Of a DNA stretch of 64,000 bases, positions 9,021 through 18,494 are shown piece after piece. The notes below the pieces were generated by a model. That model worked only from the letters and a program-made list of their open reading frames with translations, ran no database searches and had not been told where the DNA came from. Source of the DNA: Rhizobium sp. 007. Lineage in GTDB: Bacteria; Pseudomonadota; Alphaproteobacteria; Rhizobiales; Rhizobiaceae. Location of the stretch: assembly GCF_015353075.1 (NCBI RefSeq), contig NZ_CP064188.1:558001-622000 (forward strand), read 5' to 3'. The first letter of the stretch is position 1. Each line of letters begins with the position of its first letter. Position numbers and translations under genes: made by a program.

Positions 9021-10982
9021 TCAAGGCGCAGGTGAATACCAAATCGGCGATGTGTAGGCGCGCTCCTGGATTTCCATCTTGGCTTCCGGCGGCACTTTAA
9101 TGCCGTAGTATTTGGCGTCATGGGCGGTCCATCGCGGCGTCGGGATCTCAAGCACCCGGCCGTAGTAGAAGGCGCTTTGCGCGGGGTCGAATTCCGGGTC
9201 GGTCCAGACGGCGACCAGTTCGGGCGCTCCGATCGTGTTCTTCCACGTCGCATTGTTGATGTCGACCGTGGTACCCACCGCTGGCAGCTTGCCGTCGACG
9301 CCGGGCTTGCGGTCGCCCGACCAGGCGACGTCATAGATCTTTTCATGGACGTTGCCGGCGGCGTCGACCCAGCCCTTGACGATCTGGTAGCGGTCGAGGT
9401 TCGCGCCGATCGGGTCTTTGAGGGCGGCAACCAGGAAGGTCGGTGCCTTGCCTTCGGGCGCCGACACCAAGTCGCCGCCCATCGGCACGCCCTTGAGATA
9501 GCCGGCGATGGCCGGATTTCTGGTGTTCGCGTCATCGGCGTTGAAATCCCATCCGCCGAACAGGCGCACCGCCATGCGTGGACCGGTTGTGGCATAGGTT
9601 TCGCGCCGCTCCATCGCATCCCACAGGGATTCGCGCGTGTTCTCCATGGCCCAAACGGCTGCATAGCCCGACGCGGAAACCTCCCAGTCCATGATCTTCA
9701 CGCCGGTCTGCTTGTTATCGATGAACGCGGCGGTGGTGCGCTGCCGGCTCGGCTCCTGGGGCACTGTTTTGCCGAAGAAATTGTCTTCCTCCATCGCGCT
9801 CAGCGAGGTGTGCGCGTCACTGCTGCCGATCAATCCAAACTTGTAAGGATTGACCCCGAGTTGCCTGTCAAGCTTCAAGCCGTTTTTCAGCGCCGAGCGC
9901 GCATATTCGAACTCCAGCATCTCCTTGGTCTTTGCGACGCTTCCGTCGAGGTTTCCCTTATCCCATCGCTCGAAATCGGCGAACTCATCGTTCGGCGACA
10001 GGAAAGGATGCGCCTCGCTATCGCCCTTGGTCTGCGTCGCCTCGTAGAGCCGTTCCCACTTCAGGCGGGTTTCGGCATATTGGCTGTCGAGTCGCTTTCC
10101 CAAAGCCTCGACGATCGGAAACATCGTGCCGTTGCTTAGGTTGCCGTTGTGCGCAATGGCCAGCACGTTTCCGCCGGTCTTGCTTTCGTAGGCTTCCATC
10201 CACTTCCAGAGGTCGACCGGATTGTCGCTGCCCATGGGAGGATAGACCGTAAACGGTTCAACCTGGCTCGCCTTGTCGCCATTGTCGCGGAAGATGACGT
10301 TGCGATGCAGATTGTTGCCGTCGGTATTGGATGTCCATTCGTAGCCGATGAAAGCGGTGAAGCGGCCCGGATCGTTGTGCTCCTCTGCCGCGGCAATAGT
10401 TTCCTGCCAGGCGCCCCGATAGGCGGTCGTGCCGGGAAAGTACATCAGATCCTTGGGAAAGGTTCCATGGGAAAACGCGACGATGATCTCAATCGCTGCA
10501 TCGGCCCCCTTGCCAGATTGAATCATGTCGTACCATTTGCGGCCGGTCGGATCGGCGAGCATCGCAGGCTTGCCGGCAAACAGGTCGGGGAAGAAGCCCA
10601 TATTGTCGGAATGATCGGCAACGACGAGGAAATCGAGCGGTCGCGACAGCTTTGCGGGCTGGCCAGTGGACGATGTGACCTCCTCGCCCCTGGCGAAGCG
10701 ATAGGCGTCCCTTGGTCCCAGCCGGGCGCCAAAGGCGCCCGCGTCCATAGAGAAGGACGTATGCAGATGCGTGTCGCCGAAAAGCGGCCGCGTCGGGAAC
10801 TTTCGGCCCGCATAGGGCGAGTAGGGCCGCTTGGTCGGATAGAGCTGGTCGGCGGCATCCTTGTTGAGAGTTCCAGAATCGAGGGCTGGCGTGTCGTCCT
10901 GCGACACGGCGGGTGAAATGCCTGTCAGGGCTCCGACAAGGATGGCGGCCGAAGCAAGCAGCAATAGGTGATAGGTTTTCAT
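9021..10982 (-). CDS. DUF3604 domain-containing exported protein
   Basis: The 653-residue protein has a signal peptide (MKTYHLLLLASAAILVGALTGISPAVSQ) and, at about 68-80, GDTHLHTSFSMD, the metal-binding HxH start of a PHP-like amidohydrolase site. FLVVADHSDNMG and GLIGSSDAHTSLSA supply further Asp/His ligands. The DUF3604 family spans nearly the whole length and is of unknown substrate. The start at 10982 follows a strong GGAGGAAACA site; a longer frame adds ten residues. It is last in a run with a PpiC-like isomerase, a HupE/UreJ protein and a secreted protein, suggesting a shared envelope function. Confidence 0.85.
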   Translation of the reverse strand: MKTYHLLLLASAAILVGALTGISPAVSQDDTPALDSGTLNKDAADQLYPTKRPYSPYAGRKFPTRPLFGDTHLHTSFSMDAGAFGARLGPRDAYRFARGEEVTSSTGQPAKLSRPLDFLVVADHSDNMGFFPDLFAGKPAMLADPTGRKWYDMIQSGKGADAAIEIIVAFSHGTFPKDLMYFPGTTAYRGAWQETIAAAEEHNDPGRFTAFIGYEWTSNTDGNNLHRNVIFRDNGDKASQVEPFTVYPPMGSDNPVDLWKWMEAYESKTGGNVLAIAHNGNLSNGTMFPIVEALGKRLDSQYAETRLKWERLYEATQTKGDSEAHPFLSPNDEFADFERWDKGNLDGSVAKTKEMLEFEYARSALKNGLKLDRQLGVNPYKFGLIGSSDAHTSLSAMEEDNFFGKTVPQEPSRQRTTAAFIDNKQTGVKIMDWEVSASGYAAVWAMENTRESLWDAMERRETYATTGPRMAVRLFGGWDFNADDANTRNPAIAGYLKGVPMGGDLVSAPEGKAPTFLVAALKDPIGANLDRYQIVKGWVDAAGNVHEKIYDVAWSGDRKPGVDGKLPAVGTTVDINNATWKNTIGAPELVAVWTDPEFDPAQSAFYYGRVLEIPTPRWTAHDAKYYGIKVPPEAKMEIQERAYTSPIWYSPAP

Positions 10983-11039
10983 TGTTTCCTCCATATTATT
11001 CGGTTGGTGCATCCCAAGCCAATTGTTCCCTGGAAATGC

Positions 11040-12158
11040 TCATCGGAAATCATCGGGCGGAGCGAGCCCACCCTCGAAGCTCCCGCCTTCATCGGCCCTT
11101 GAAAGGTATGCGGCGACTGCAAAATGCGATGCTTCGTCGAGCCCGACGCCAGCATTGAAGATTTCACGCAGTCGGGGCACGAAACGCGTCACTTTCCAGG
11201 CGAACAGATCATTTGCGACATAGCCGGCAAGCTCGGGATGAACCGCCAGCAAACGTCCATATGCATCGATGATCGATGGCTGCAATTCGACTGCCCCGCC
11301 TGTTCCCTGTACCGACAGCGCCTTCACAATTTCGAGCAACTCACTGTCACTTCGGCCCGGTTTAACGAAATATTCTTCCGCAAGCCGCGTCACTCCGTTC
11401 GCGCCCGTCATCTCGATGAGCGCGGTGGCATAAGCAGCGAGATTGGTCGTCAGCCCATACTTCGCCGCGGTCTTCAGTTTTGCGCGCACGAAGGCGATGT
11501 CGTCCGGTCGGTCAGACGTGCCGAGCATGAGGATGTAGAGCCCATGCCATTCGACATGAAAGAAGTCGTTGACGATCCGATAAACTTCATCTCGCCCCAC
11601 ATTTGTTTTGAGATTGCGCAGCGTTGCGTAAGGCGCGCGCCCAACCTCCAGAAAAGCCAGCTCCGCGAGCCTGCGATCTTCGTGCCGAAGGTAAGGGGCG
11701 AAGAATATCGCGCGTTCGGCTGGCGTCTTCGAGCCCGCATCCCAATCGGCGAGTTGGCGCATAACACCTTGATACTCGCTGCCCGCCAGCCCTAAGGCCC
11801 TCCAGATTCCGTCGGGGCGGTTTTGAACGAGAATGACCCGAAGCGTCGAATTGAGCCTGAGGGCGCGGCCTGTCATCGAATCGAGGAACAGAGGGATTGC
11901 GCTGCCGTCGTAGTGTCCCTTGAATGTTTCCTGGACCACGTAGGAGAAAGGCTTTGCCGGATTCTCGCCGGCAAAAACCGCCGTACCACTTCCAATGACC
12001 TGATCGGCATTCGTCTCTTGGGGATAGGGCAAGCAGAGCACGCAGGCGTGAGCGGGCGTCGGAACGACGAGGAACGCAGCAGCAATCATGGGCATCAGCC
12101 AGGCCAGGATGGCGCTCATTGGCCCGCGAGCTGCAACTAACGCGAATGAGGTGTCCAT
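11040..12158 (-). CDS. Secreted protein of unknown function with HEAT-like helices
   Basis: I do not recognise this 372-residue protein. It has an export signal (ILAWLMPMIAAAFLVVPTPAHA) directly followed by a CVLCLPYP cysteine pair. An early beta-rich part contains SYVVQETFKGHYDG, and a long helical part (EDRRLAELAFLEVGRAPYATLRNL and repeats of similar pattern) resembles HEAT-type repeats. It sits 21 bases downstream of the HupE/UreJ gene and 57 bases upstream of the DUF3604 gene on the same strand, so it belongs to that operon and probably acts in the periplasm. Confidence 0.75.
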   Translation of the reverse strand: MDTSFALVAARGPMSAILAWLMPMIAAAFLVVPTPAHACVLCLPYPQETNADQVIGSGTAVFAGENPAKPFSYVVQETFKGHYDGSAIPLFLDSMTGRALRLNSTLRVILVQNRPDGIWRALGLAGSEYQGVMRQLADWDAGSKTPAERAIFFAPYLRHEDRRLAELAFLEVGRAPYATLRNLKTNVGRDEVYRIVNDFFHVEWHGLYILMLGTSDRPDDIAFVRAKLKTAAKYGLTTNLAAYATALIEMTGANGVTRLAEEYFVKPGRSDSELLEIVKALSVQGTGGAVELQPSIIDAYGRLLAVHPELAGYVANDLFAWKVTRFVPRLREIFNAGVGLDEASHFAVAAYLSRADEGGSFEGGLAPPDDFR

Positions 12159-12179
12159 GTGCCATCCCCCCTGATGATC

Positions 12180-13187
12180 TTAGAACGCCGCGACCCTTTC
12201 GATGACCCAGAACATAGCGATCGTGCCGATGGCGTATGGCGGCACGAGGTTAAGCCAGGCAGGCAAAGGCCGCTTGGCCAATCGGATGAGCGCGACAAGT
12301 GCAAGCACCGCTCCGATGAAAAGAAGCTGACCGATCTCCACCCCGACGTTGAAGAAAAGCAGCGCCAATGGAATCTGTCCCACTGGTAATCCAATCTCAC
12401 TCAGGGAACCGGCAAAGCCGAAGCCATGGAGAAGCCCGAAGGCGAAGGCCACCAGCCAAGGTGCTCGGGCAGAAAGACGTCTGCGCCCCTGTCGAACGTG
12501 AACGATCTCGACCGCGACAAAGGCGATCGACAATGCGATCACGGCCTCCACAGGCGGCGAGGGTACATGAACAAAGCCGAGCGTCGCCAGCGCCAGCGTG
12601 ATGCTATGGGCAACCGTAAATGAAGTGACGGTCTTTACGAGCAGCCAGTTCCCTTGCGTGATGATGAGAAGGGCAAGCACGAATAGCAGGTGATCGAATC
12701 CAAGCAGAATGTGCTCAATCCCGAGCGTGAGGTAAGTGGCGGCCACCATCCCGCGGGTTTGTGCCACAGGAATGGTGGCTTCCGGCGCGCCGGGCGTTAG
12801 CCGCGCGACCCATGGCCCGCCCCCGGCAAACTCGACCCTCACCAGCGCGTCTGTCATGGTGCTCCGTAGCCCGTCGATCAAGACCTTTTGGCCCTGGAGC
12901 GGCTCGATCGTCCGCATGCGCCAGGTCTGAACCATGGCGTTGCCAGTCGGGCGCGAGACGATCGGCGTGATGTTCTCAATCTTGCCCGAGAATACCGCAG
13001 AAAGCGCCAGCCTTGCGTCGCCACGCATCGGCGTCTTAAGTAGAACGCTGAACTCGTTGGGCATCTCCTCGCGGAGTTCGAGGTAGGCGGGACGTACTTC
13101 ATGTGCGGAGGCAGCGACCAGCGACAGAAGGCCAATGCTGAGTGTCAACAGCACTAACACTGCGCTGTAGTTCCAGATCCGCCTCAT
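12180..13187 (-). CDS. HupE/UreJ family membrane protein
   Basis: This protein of 335 residues has a signal-like start, an extracytoplasmic beta-rich part to about residue 140, then six or so membrane spans. The HupE/UreJ signature is TYLTLGIEHILLGFDHLLFVLALLI near 150-175 and LLHGFGFAGSLSEIGLP near 240, with conserved His and Asp residues that could carry nickel or another metal. Relatives are secondary metal permeases of hydrogenase and urease loci, but no such enzyme is present here. It overlaps the upstream isomerase gene by four bases. Transport of a metal is inferred. Confidence 0.85.
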   Translation of the reverse strand: MRRIWNYSAVLVLLTLSIGLLSLVAASAHEVRPAYLELREEMPNEFSVLLKTPMRGDARLALSAVFSGKIENITPIVSRPTGNAMVQTWRMRTIEPLQGQKVLIDGLRSTMTDALVRVEFAGGGPWVARLTPGAPEATIPVAQTRGMVAATYLTLGIEHILLGFDHLLFVLALLIITQGNWLLVKTVTSFTVAHSITLALATLGFVHVPSPPVEAVIALSIAFVAVEIVHVRQGRRRLSARAPWLVAFAFGLLHGFGFAGSLSEIGLPVGQIPLALLFFNVGVEIGQLLFIGAVLALVALIRLAKRPLPAWLNLVPPYAIGTIAMFWVIERVAAF

Positions 13188-14068
13188 GGTGCTGCCGCCA
13201 TGTCAGCGACACGGTCCGCACCGAGCAGTTCCTTCACGCTATCATCGAGCACGACTCCGTACTTCTCGCGAAGTCGAGCAATGTAGTCCCGATTTGCGCC
13301 TTTTTCTTTCTCACGTCGCCATTCCTGCAGGACCTCATCGCGAACCTCCTCAAAGGGGGGCTGCCTCCCGGCGCTGCTGTCAGCTATCGAGACGAGATGA
13401 AAGCCGTATCCAGATTTGACCGGCTCGCTCCACATTCCGGGCTTGAGGGCGAAAACCGCCCGCGCAAAATCCGGCCCGAACATGCCGGATACTGCCTGCT
13501 CGTCTGCATCGCGGACTTCGGCGTCAAGCAACAATCTGTCGCCAAGCATCGCCGCAAGCTCGGTATCGCGCGCGCTCTTTAGCTCCACAAGCGCCGCCTT
13601 TGCATCCGAGGAGGCGTCGTTGCGCAGCGCCGGGTTGAAGAAGATTTGCGTGAAAGACACCCGCGCGCCCTTTTGGAAGCGGGCGGCGTTGGCCTCATAG
13701 AATTGCCGAAGCTCTGCTTCCTTTGGCTCGATGAGAGCCGAGGTATCCTCGACTATGAACTTCAGCTTTTGTGCCAGACGGCGGCGCACGACCGTGTCGT
13801 TCCTGTCAAGGCTCATTTCCCGCGCCTCGCGGGCGAGCAGCTCCTCGGACACGAGATCGGCGACAAGCTCTTGCAGCTCCTGAGTACTCGGTGCGCGAAG
13901 CCACTGGTTGGCCCAGGTCTCCTTCAACCACCGTACCTCGCCTTCACCAATCCGGACCGGTTCGAGGCCGCTGGCATCGGTCTCGTCGCGGTCCAGCCAT
14001 GCGTATCCGGCAAACAACAACGCTCCTCCGACGACGAAGTGGAGCAGTGGTTCCCTGAGGAGGTTCAC
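13184..14068 (-). CDS. PpiC/parvulin-like peptidyl-prolyl isomerase
   Basis: The 294-residue protein has one membrane span near the start (PLLHFVVGGALLFAGYAWL), a SurA/PrsA-like helical region (EELLAREAREMSLDRNDTVVRRRLAQKL) and a parvulin domain from about 120 to 240. The latter contains FKLPGMWSEPVKSGYGFHLVSI-like sequence, seen here as ALKPGMWSEPVKSGYGFHLV. It would fold exported proteins at the periplasmic face. It is the first gene of the run with HupE/UreJ (four-base overlap), the secreted unknown and DUF3604, whose products may be its clients. Confidence 0.85.
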   Translation of the reverse strand: MNLLREPLLHFVVGGALLFAGYAWLDRDETDASGLEPVRIGEGEVRWLKETWANQWLRAPSTQELQELVADLVSEELLAREAREMSLDRNDTVVRRRLAQKLKFIVEDTSALIEPKEAELRQFYEANAARFQKGARVSFTQIFFNPALRNDASSDAKAALVELKSARDTELAAMLGDRLLLDAEVRDADEQAVSGMFGPDFARAVFALKPGMWSEPVKSGYGFHLVSIADSSAGRQPPFEEVRDEVLQEWRREKEKGANRDYIARLREKYGVVLDDSVKELLGADRVADMAAAP

Positions 14069-14505
14069 GGGACATCCCTTCAGATGCAGGATTGCTCACG
14101 AGGCATTGTCAAAGGCAGGATCAAGAATATTCGAAACCGCTGAAATACTGATACGGTTTGCTGTGTTTGGCAAGACGATAGTCCCCAACGACGACGAACC
14201 GCAGCACGGGGGCTTCGATGAGCGGAGGGTTCGTGGGAGAAATGAATAACGCGACCTATCGACCACAGCTCGCCATGTTGAAAAACAGCAAAAACAGCGA
14301 CAGCAGCCGACCGGCACCCGAAAGCTGGCGCCCTTGATGTTTATCAAGCTACCAAGAGCTGCATTGGTCGCACAGTGCAATTTTTTACGACCGATGTAAC
14401 AGTAAGTTACTTAGCATTTTACTGATATTCGGGCAGCTTGTGTCGTAGGGGAATCTCGGCTGGACATCCAGGGGCAAGTCCATCGCCGATGAGTGAGGGA
14501 TGATC
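14069..14505. other. Divergent promoter region without a gene
   Basis: About 435 bases separate the minus-strand isomerase operon from the plus-strand porin-like gene. It is locally AT-rich near 14340-14430 and must hold both promoters. No clear operator repeat was recognised. Confidence 0.5.
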
Positions 14506-15294
14506 ATGAAGGCTACTTTGGTATGTACGGCCATTCTGTGCGCGGGCTTAGGAATCGCATCTCCCGGCCGCACGGCGGACATCACGCCGCTAGCGCCGGA
14601 AGCCAAAGCGATCGAAAGCCCTAGCGGATGGACGTTCACCGTCGCGCCTTACTTCTGGGGCGCCGGGATTTCCGGCGACATCGGGCAGTTCGGATTGCCG
14701 GAAGTTCAGGTGGACGCTGACTTTGGCGACATCTTGAAGAACCTGGACTTCGCCTTCATGGGGGCGGGTGAAGCCCGGTACGAGCGGTTCAGCATTTTCG
14801 GCGACATTATCTACACCAAGCTCGGAGCAGACGGGAACACCCGAAACGGCATCCTGGCCGACAGCGTCGACGTGACGTCGAAGGTGTTCTCGGGCCTTGT
14901 GGGTGTGGGCTACTCGGTTCTCGAAGATCAAACAGGGCACCTAGACGTCGTCGGCGGGATCAAAGTGTGGTCGGTCGACACAACCATCTCATTCAACGGC
15001 GGCCTCCTCGGCGGGATCGAAGCGAACGACAATGCGACCTGGGCCGATGCCGTCGTCGGCATCAGGGGCAACTATTTCTTCACACCGGAAATCTATCTCA
15101 CCGGATGGGGGCTCGTCGGTGGAGGCGGCGCCGACGTTGACTGGGACGTGGCCTTGGGGGTCGGCTACAAATTCAATGATGCGATCTCGGCAGTCGCGGG
15201 CTACCGTGCGCTGGGCGTGAATTACGACAACGATGGCTTCGTCTTCGACGTCGTCGAGCAGGGTCCGATTCTGGGCGTAGCATTCCGCTTCTAA
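14506..15294 (+). CDS. Outer-membrane beta-barrel protein
   Basis: The protein (262 residues from this start) has a signal peptide ending near SPGRTAD and then alternating strands rich in Gly and aromatic residues: TFTVAPYFWGAGISGDIG, ARYERFSIFGDIIYTKLG and VGIRGNYFFTPEIYLTGWGLVGGG. It ends in phenylalanine (GVAFRF), the usual signal for outer-membrane assembly. The ATG at 14506 was preferred to one two codons earlier because its spacing to GAGGGA is better. It resembles small OmpA/OmpW-like barrels of alphaproteobacteria. Function is unknown beyond the barrel. Confidence 0.8.
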   Translation: MKATLVCTAILCAGLGIASPGRTADITPLAPEAKAIESPSGWTFTVAPYFWGAGISGDIGQFGLPEVQVDADFGDILKNLDFAFMGAGEARYERFSIFGDIIYTKLGADGNTRNGILADSVDVTSKVFSGLVGVGYSVLEDQTGHLDVVGGIKVWSVDTTISFNGGLLGGIEANDNATWADAVVGIRGNYFFTPEIYLTGWGLVGGGGADVDWDVALGVGYKFNDAISAVAGYRALGVNYDNDGFVFDVVEQGPILGVAFRF

Positions 15295-15865
15295 GCTGCG
15301 CCCACGGGGTCGCCGCCAGAAGAATTGGACACTTCTTTCGTTGGGTACCGGCCGTCTGGGACGACTGATCGCTGTTAGGGCCGCACTCGACTAGGGCGCG
15401 AACTCATAGGTTCATGAATCCACGCCCTGGTCACCTGAATCCGAAGTTCGTGTCATAAGGAGTGGGGCAGAGCTATCCGTGAGTTCTGCGGCCTAGACCA
15501 GCGTGGTTGTCACGTTCGCGTGCTGAGCCCTGGATTGCGTTCAACAAGGGCTAGGCAATGTAGTCTCGGTAGATTCCCGAGAGGTCGGTGCTCTTGTCAT
15601 GGTAGTTGCACCCCCATGTTCCTTCAAGGTTCCTGCCGCAAAGCAGGGTGACGCAGAAACTCTGCAATCCGGACGCAAATCTAAGAACACCGCCATTCGT
15701 CACCGTCCCAGAGCGTGCGAAGGTGAGACGAAATCAATTGGATAGGGTAGGGGTTAACCAAAGTGGTTTGCGCCCTTACCCATAGTTGCTGTCATCACGG
15801 ATGCCTGCGCCAGAAAGAGGAGCCAGTAAGGCGGCAGTAAGAGAAGACCGGTTCTGCGGCTCCCG
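15295..15865. other. Intergenic stretch without a recognisable gene
   Basis: About 570 bases between the barrel gene and a doubtful small minus-strand gene. No family-like frame or repeat was recognised. Confidence 0.4.
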
Positions 15866-16051
15866 TCATGGTGCGCTTATCGACGTCTTAGGCGCGATCG
15901 ATAGGACCGCGTTACCCTCACCCGGCTCGTTCCTGCCATGCCCCCACAAGGAAAGAGCGATAGAGCCCGCAGCGAAAAGAATGGATATGACCGATAGCCA
16001 GTCCTTCCGGAGAGTGACGCCACCAACGCTCGTAGATTGAATGTCTGCCAT
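15866..16051 (-). CDS. Possible small membrane protein
   Basis: A 61-residue frame starts MADIQSTSVGGVTLRKDW and has one hydrophobic span (LSVISILFAAGSIALSLWG). An AAAGGGG ribosome-binding site lies just upstream of the ATG. I know no family. The span and start site make it credible, but the frame is short and the opposite strand is also open, so it may not be real. Confidence 0.35.
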   Translation of the reverse strand: MADIQSTSVGGVTLRKDWLSVISILFAAGSIALSLWGHGRNEPGEGNAVLSIAPKTSISAP

Positions 16052-16395
16052 GTCTGCCCCTTTGCCCGTATCCCTCCCATGGCGTGAAAGTTAGACGGTT
16101 AGCTGCGCCTAATGAACACGCCAGAATGGCGCCCACGGAACACATTAGGTCAATTAGTATGGACTAAAAAGCTGTCCCTTTTGGTTCGCTCTTGGTTGCC
16201 TTTCAGTTCGCTTTGGTACGCCTTTTGGTTGACTCTATCGGTCCTTTTAGCGCTGCCTGAACGGCCAAGAGCAAAGACTTCCGAACCTCAACGAAACTAC
16301 TATACTTTTTCGGATGTCCCACAGTCTGCGCCAGCTGGCCGAAGTTTAAGGCCGCCTTTTAGGCCCGGAGGTCTCGAACCTTACGATATTGGAAT

Positions 16396-17370
16396 TCATC
16401 GAGGTGGATGCCTATCCTGCTCCGATGCGGACGACTGCGCTTTTCCAAGAATCCCGAAAAGCCACGCCAGGCCGGCATCCATCATCGCGACTTTGGGCGC
16501 GACAGCATTGAGCCGGAAGCGCGGGAGTGGCAGAGGGGCTTCGACAGTGACGACTCCGAAGTGTGCCGCATGGATCGCGACAAACCGCCTTGGCAGTGCA
16601 GAGATCAGGTCGGTCCCGGCAATGGCAGCGAGCGCGAACATAAAATTCGGAACCGTCAGTGCAACGCGCCGTGAATAGCCTTGCTTCGCCAAAGCTTCAT
16701 CGACGAAGCCATGAGGATCGCCGGTGAGTGAGACCACCAGATGCTGCATCTCGCAATATCGCTCCGGAGTAGGATCAATTGCGAACGGGTGTCCGGCGCG
16801 CATTGCGACGACAAAATCCTCCTCATAGAGGACGCGTGAATGAAAGCGCGTCGGGATGTACTCAGAGGGGACGACCGCGATGTCCATCGCGCGAACCTCC
16901 AGATCAGCAAAGGCGTTGCGCCATGCGCGCTCGGGCGAAGTTTCTCCCGGAACGGGAAGCAATTGACGCACGCCGAGGTCGATATTGGGCGCGGTACGCC
17001 GCAGTTCGTCGAGAAGCGAGGGCAGGAACACCGCCGAGACGCCGTCAGGAGCCCCGATCGTGAACCGGCGCGCGGAGCTCGCGGGATCGAACGGTTCAGC
17101 CGTCGAAATGACGCTCCTCACCCGGGCCAAGACCTCCGCGATCGGCGCCGAAAGCTCTACCGCGCGCGCCGTCGGCACGACACCCTTGGGCGTTCTAAGA
17201 AATAGCGGGTCGTTCAAAAGCCGGCGCAGTCGGCCGAGTCCGTGGCTGACCGCCGAAGGCGAGAGGTTCAGCCGATCGGCGGCCCGACCGACATGCCGTT
17301 CGTCCAGCACGACCTCGAAGAGGACGAGAAGGTTGAGGTCCGTGCGCGATAGGTCAATTAGGTTCAGCAT
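16396..17370 (-). CDS. LysR family transcriptional regulator (NodD-like subgroup)
   Basis: The 324-residue protein opens with LSRTDLNLLVLFEVVLDERHVGRAADRLNLSPSAVSHGLGRLRRLLNDPLFLR, the LysR winged helix-turn-helix at about 8-65. The effector-binding domain follows (RRFTIGAPDGVSAVFLPSLL onward). The DLNLLV start and PLFLRTPKGVVPT segment match the NodD/LinR-like branch. It is divergent from the SnoaL-like gene at 17479 with a 108-base gap, the standard arrangement for a LysR protein and its target. The inducer is unknown. Confidence 0.92.
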   Translation of the reverse strand: MLNLIDLSRTDLNLLVLFEVVLDERHVGRAADRLNLSPSAVSHGLGRLRRLLNDPLFLRTPKGVVPTARAVELSAPIAEVLARVRSVISTAEPFDPASSARRFTIGAPDGVSAVFLPSLLDELRRTAPNIDLGVRQLLPVPGETSPERAWRNAFADLEVRAMDIAVVPSEYIPTRFHSRVLYEEDFVVAMRAGHPFAIDPTPERYCEMQHLVVSLTGDPHGFVDEALAKQGYSRRVALTVPNFMFALAAIAGTDLISALPRRFVAIHAAHFGVVTVEAPLPLPRFRLNAVAPKVAMMDAGLAWLFGILGKAQSSASEQDRHPPR

Positions 17371-17478
17371 ATTGGTGAAATAATATCATTAGATTCAGTA
17401 TCCTTGAAGTGCTCTCCTGAGCAGGCGAGGCGGCATACGGTTGCCCCGCACTGGTGGAAACAGACAGGAGTGAACTGC

Positions 17479-18024
17479 ATGTCAGCCACGCGACGTCCCA
17501 TTCTCGACGCAAAAGGCATCGGCCCCGCATTCTCGCAAATCGCCACGAGCGCTTCCCTTAAGGGTGGTGAAGGCTGCGGTCCCGGTGAGGCGATCGCAGA
17601 GCTTATCCGACAATCCGCGGAAGCGAACGCCGCGCTCATGCGCGGCGACATCGACGGATACCGTGCGCTGAACCCTCACACGGACGACTATGTGCTGATG
17701 TCTCCATTCGGCGGCACACCCACGCGCGGTTCGCAGATGACGGATGAACGCTGGGAGGCGGTCGGCCGCTTCTTCAGGAACGGCACGTTCGAGCAGGAAG
17801 TGGTCGAAACCTACGGTTCAGTCGACATTGCGGTTCTTGTGATCATCGAACGATGCCATGTCGAGGTCGGCGGCCTGCCATCCCAGGATTGGCCGCTGCG
17901 TGTTACATTGGTCTACCGCCGCGAAGGCGTCGAATGGCGGTTGGCACATCGACATGCCGATCCTCTTGTCAACGGCGTCAGCCTGGAACAGGCAGCCGCG
18001 CTTGCTCGCGGCGAAGCGCCATAA
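17479..18024 (+). CDS. SnoaL/NTF2-like family protein
   Basis: The 181-residue product has the cone-shaped NTF2-like pattern: EAIAELIRQSAEANAALMRGDIDGYRAL, then DDYVLMSPFGG, VIIERCHVEVGG and a final WRLAHRHADPL. Members are small-molecule isomerases or hydrolases, or bind ligands; many act on steroid- or polyketide-like compounds. The ATG at 17479 follows an AGGAG site, and the longer frame upstream is not family-like. It is divergent from the LysR gene, which probably controls it. The exact reaction cannot be told. Confidence 0.75.
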   Translation: MSATRRPILDAKGIGPAFSQIATSASLKGGEGCGPGEAIAELIRQSAEANAALMRGDIDGYRALNPHTDDYVLMSPFGGTPTRGSQMTDERWEAVGRFFRNGTFEQEVVETYGSVDIAVLVIIERCHVEVGGLPSQDWPLRVTLVYRREGVEWRLAHRHADPLVNGVSLEQAAALARGEAP

Positions 18025-18144
18025 CGATCCACGCTTATAGCTCCGATGCTGGCTTTTTCGCGCTGGATCTGGCGGGCAAGGCGGCTCATCCCTCCAGTGC
18101 CGCTCTTAGCGTGCAGTCGCATGAGTTAGCCAAGGGAGCGCGGT

Positions 18145-18169
18145 GGAACGAAGTCAGAATTTAACCGTT
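18145..18169 (+). promoter_or_regulatory. EcfG/RpoE2-type general stress promoter
   Basis: GGAAC at 18145-18149 and CGTT at 18166-18169 are separated by 16 bases, the exact consensus for the alphaproteobacterial extracytoplasmic sigma factor EcfG (RpoE2). It lies about 35 bases upstream of the small lysine-rich gene at 18203, with that gene's GGAGG site in between. Confidence 0.8.
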
Positions 18170-18202
18170 GAACTTGCGGCAGCAAGACGCGGAGGAAACA
18201 CA

Positions 18203-18391
18203 ATGGGTATCGAGCAAGCCCCGACAGAAAAGGGAAAGCAAGCCGCACGCGGACTGAGAAAAAGCACCGCAAAAGAGGAAAAGAAAGTCGAAGCCCAAAA
18301 GGGTTCTGATCTTGCAAAGGGGGCAGAACGCTTTGAGGAACGCTCGAAAAGCTCCGACGGCAAGAGCGCGGGGAAAAAACAGCGCCTCTGA
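18203..18391 (+). CDS. Small lysine-rich stress protein
   Basis: This 62-residue protein (MGIEQAPTEKGKQAARGLRKSTAKEEKKVEAQKG...) is strongly basic, hydrophilic and probably disordered, like many small stress-induced rhizobial proteins. The start at 18203 is set by a GGAGGAAACA site. An EcfG-type promoter stands directly upstream, so it should belong to the general stress response. No family is recognised and no function is claimed. Confidence 0.65.
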   Translation: MGIEQAPTEKGKQAARGLRKSTAKEEKKVEAQKGSDLAKGAERFEERSKSSDGKSAGKKQRL

Positions 18392-18494
18392 GCAGATCGG
18401 CTTTTTCGTAAATCAGTATGCTCTTTGCAAAAACAGGCTTTAGCCTGCGCCCTCATGGTGCGGGAAAGCCGGTGTGTTCGAGCGATTGCATTGC

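Noticed and set aside
9120..10139. Long plus-strand open frame (339 codons)
   Set aside because: It lies wholly antisense to the DUF3604 gene, has no family features and results from high G+C codon usage.
16112..16678. Plus-strand frame with a possible hydrophobic segment (188 codons)
   Set aside because: Half of it is antisense to the LysR gene, and the first half shows no family or ribosome binding site.
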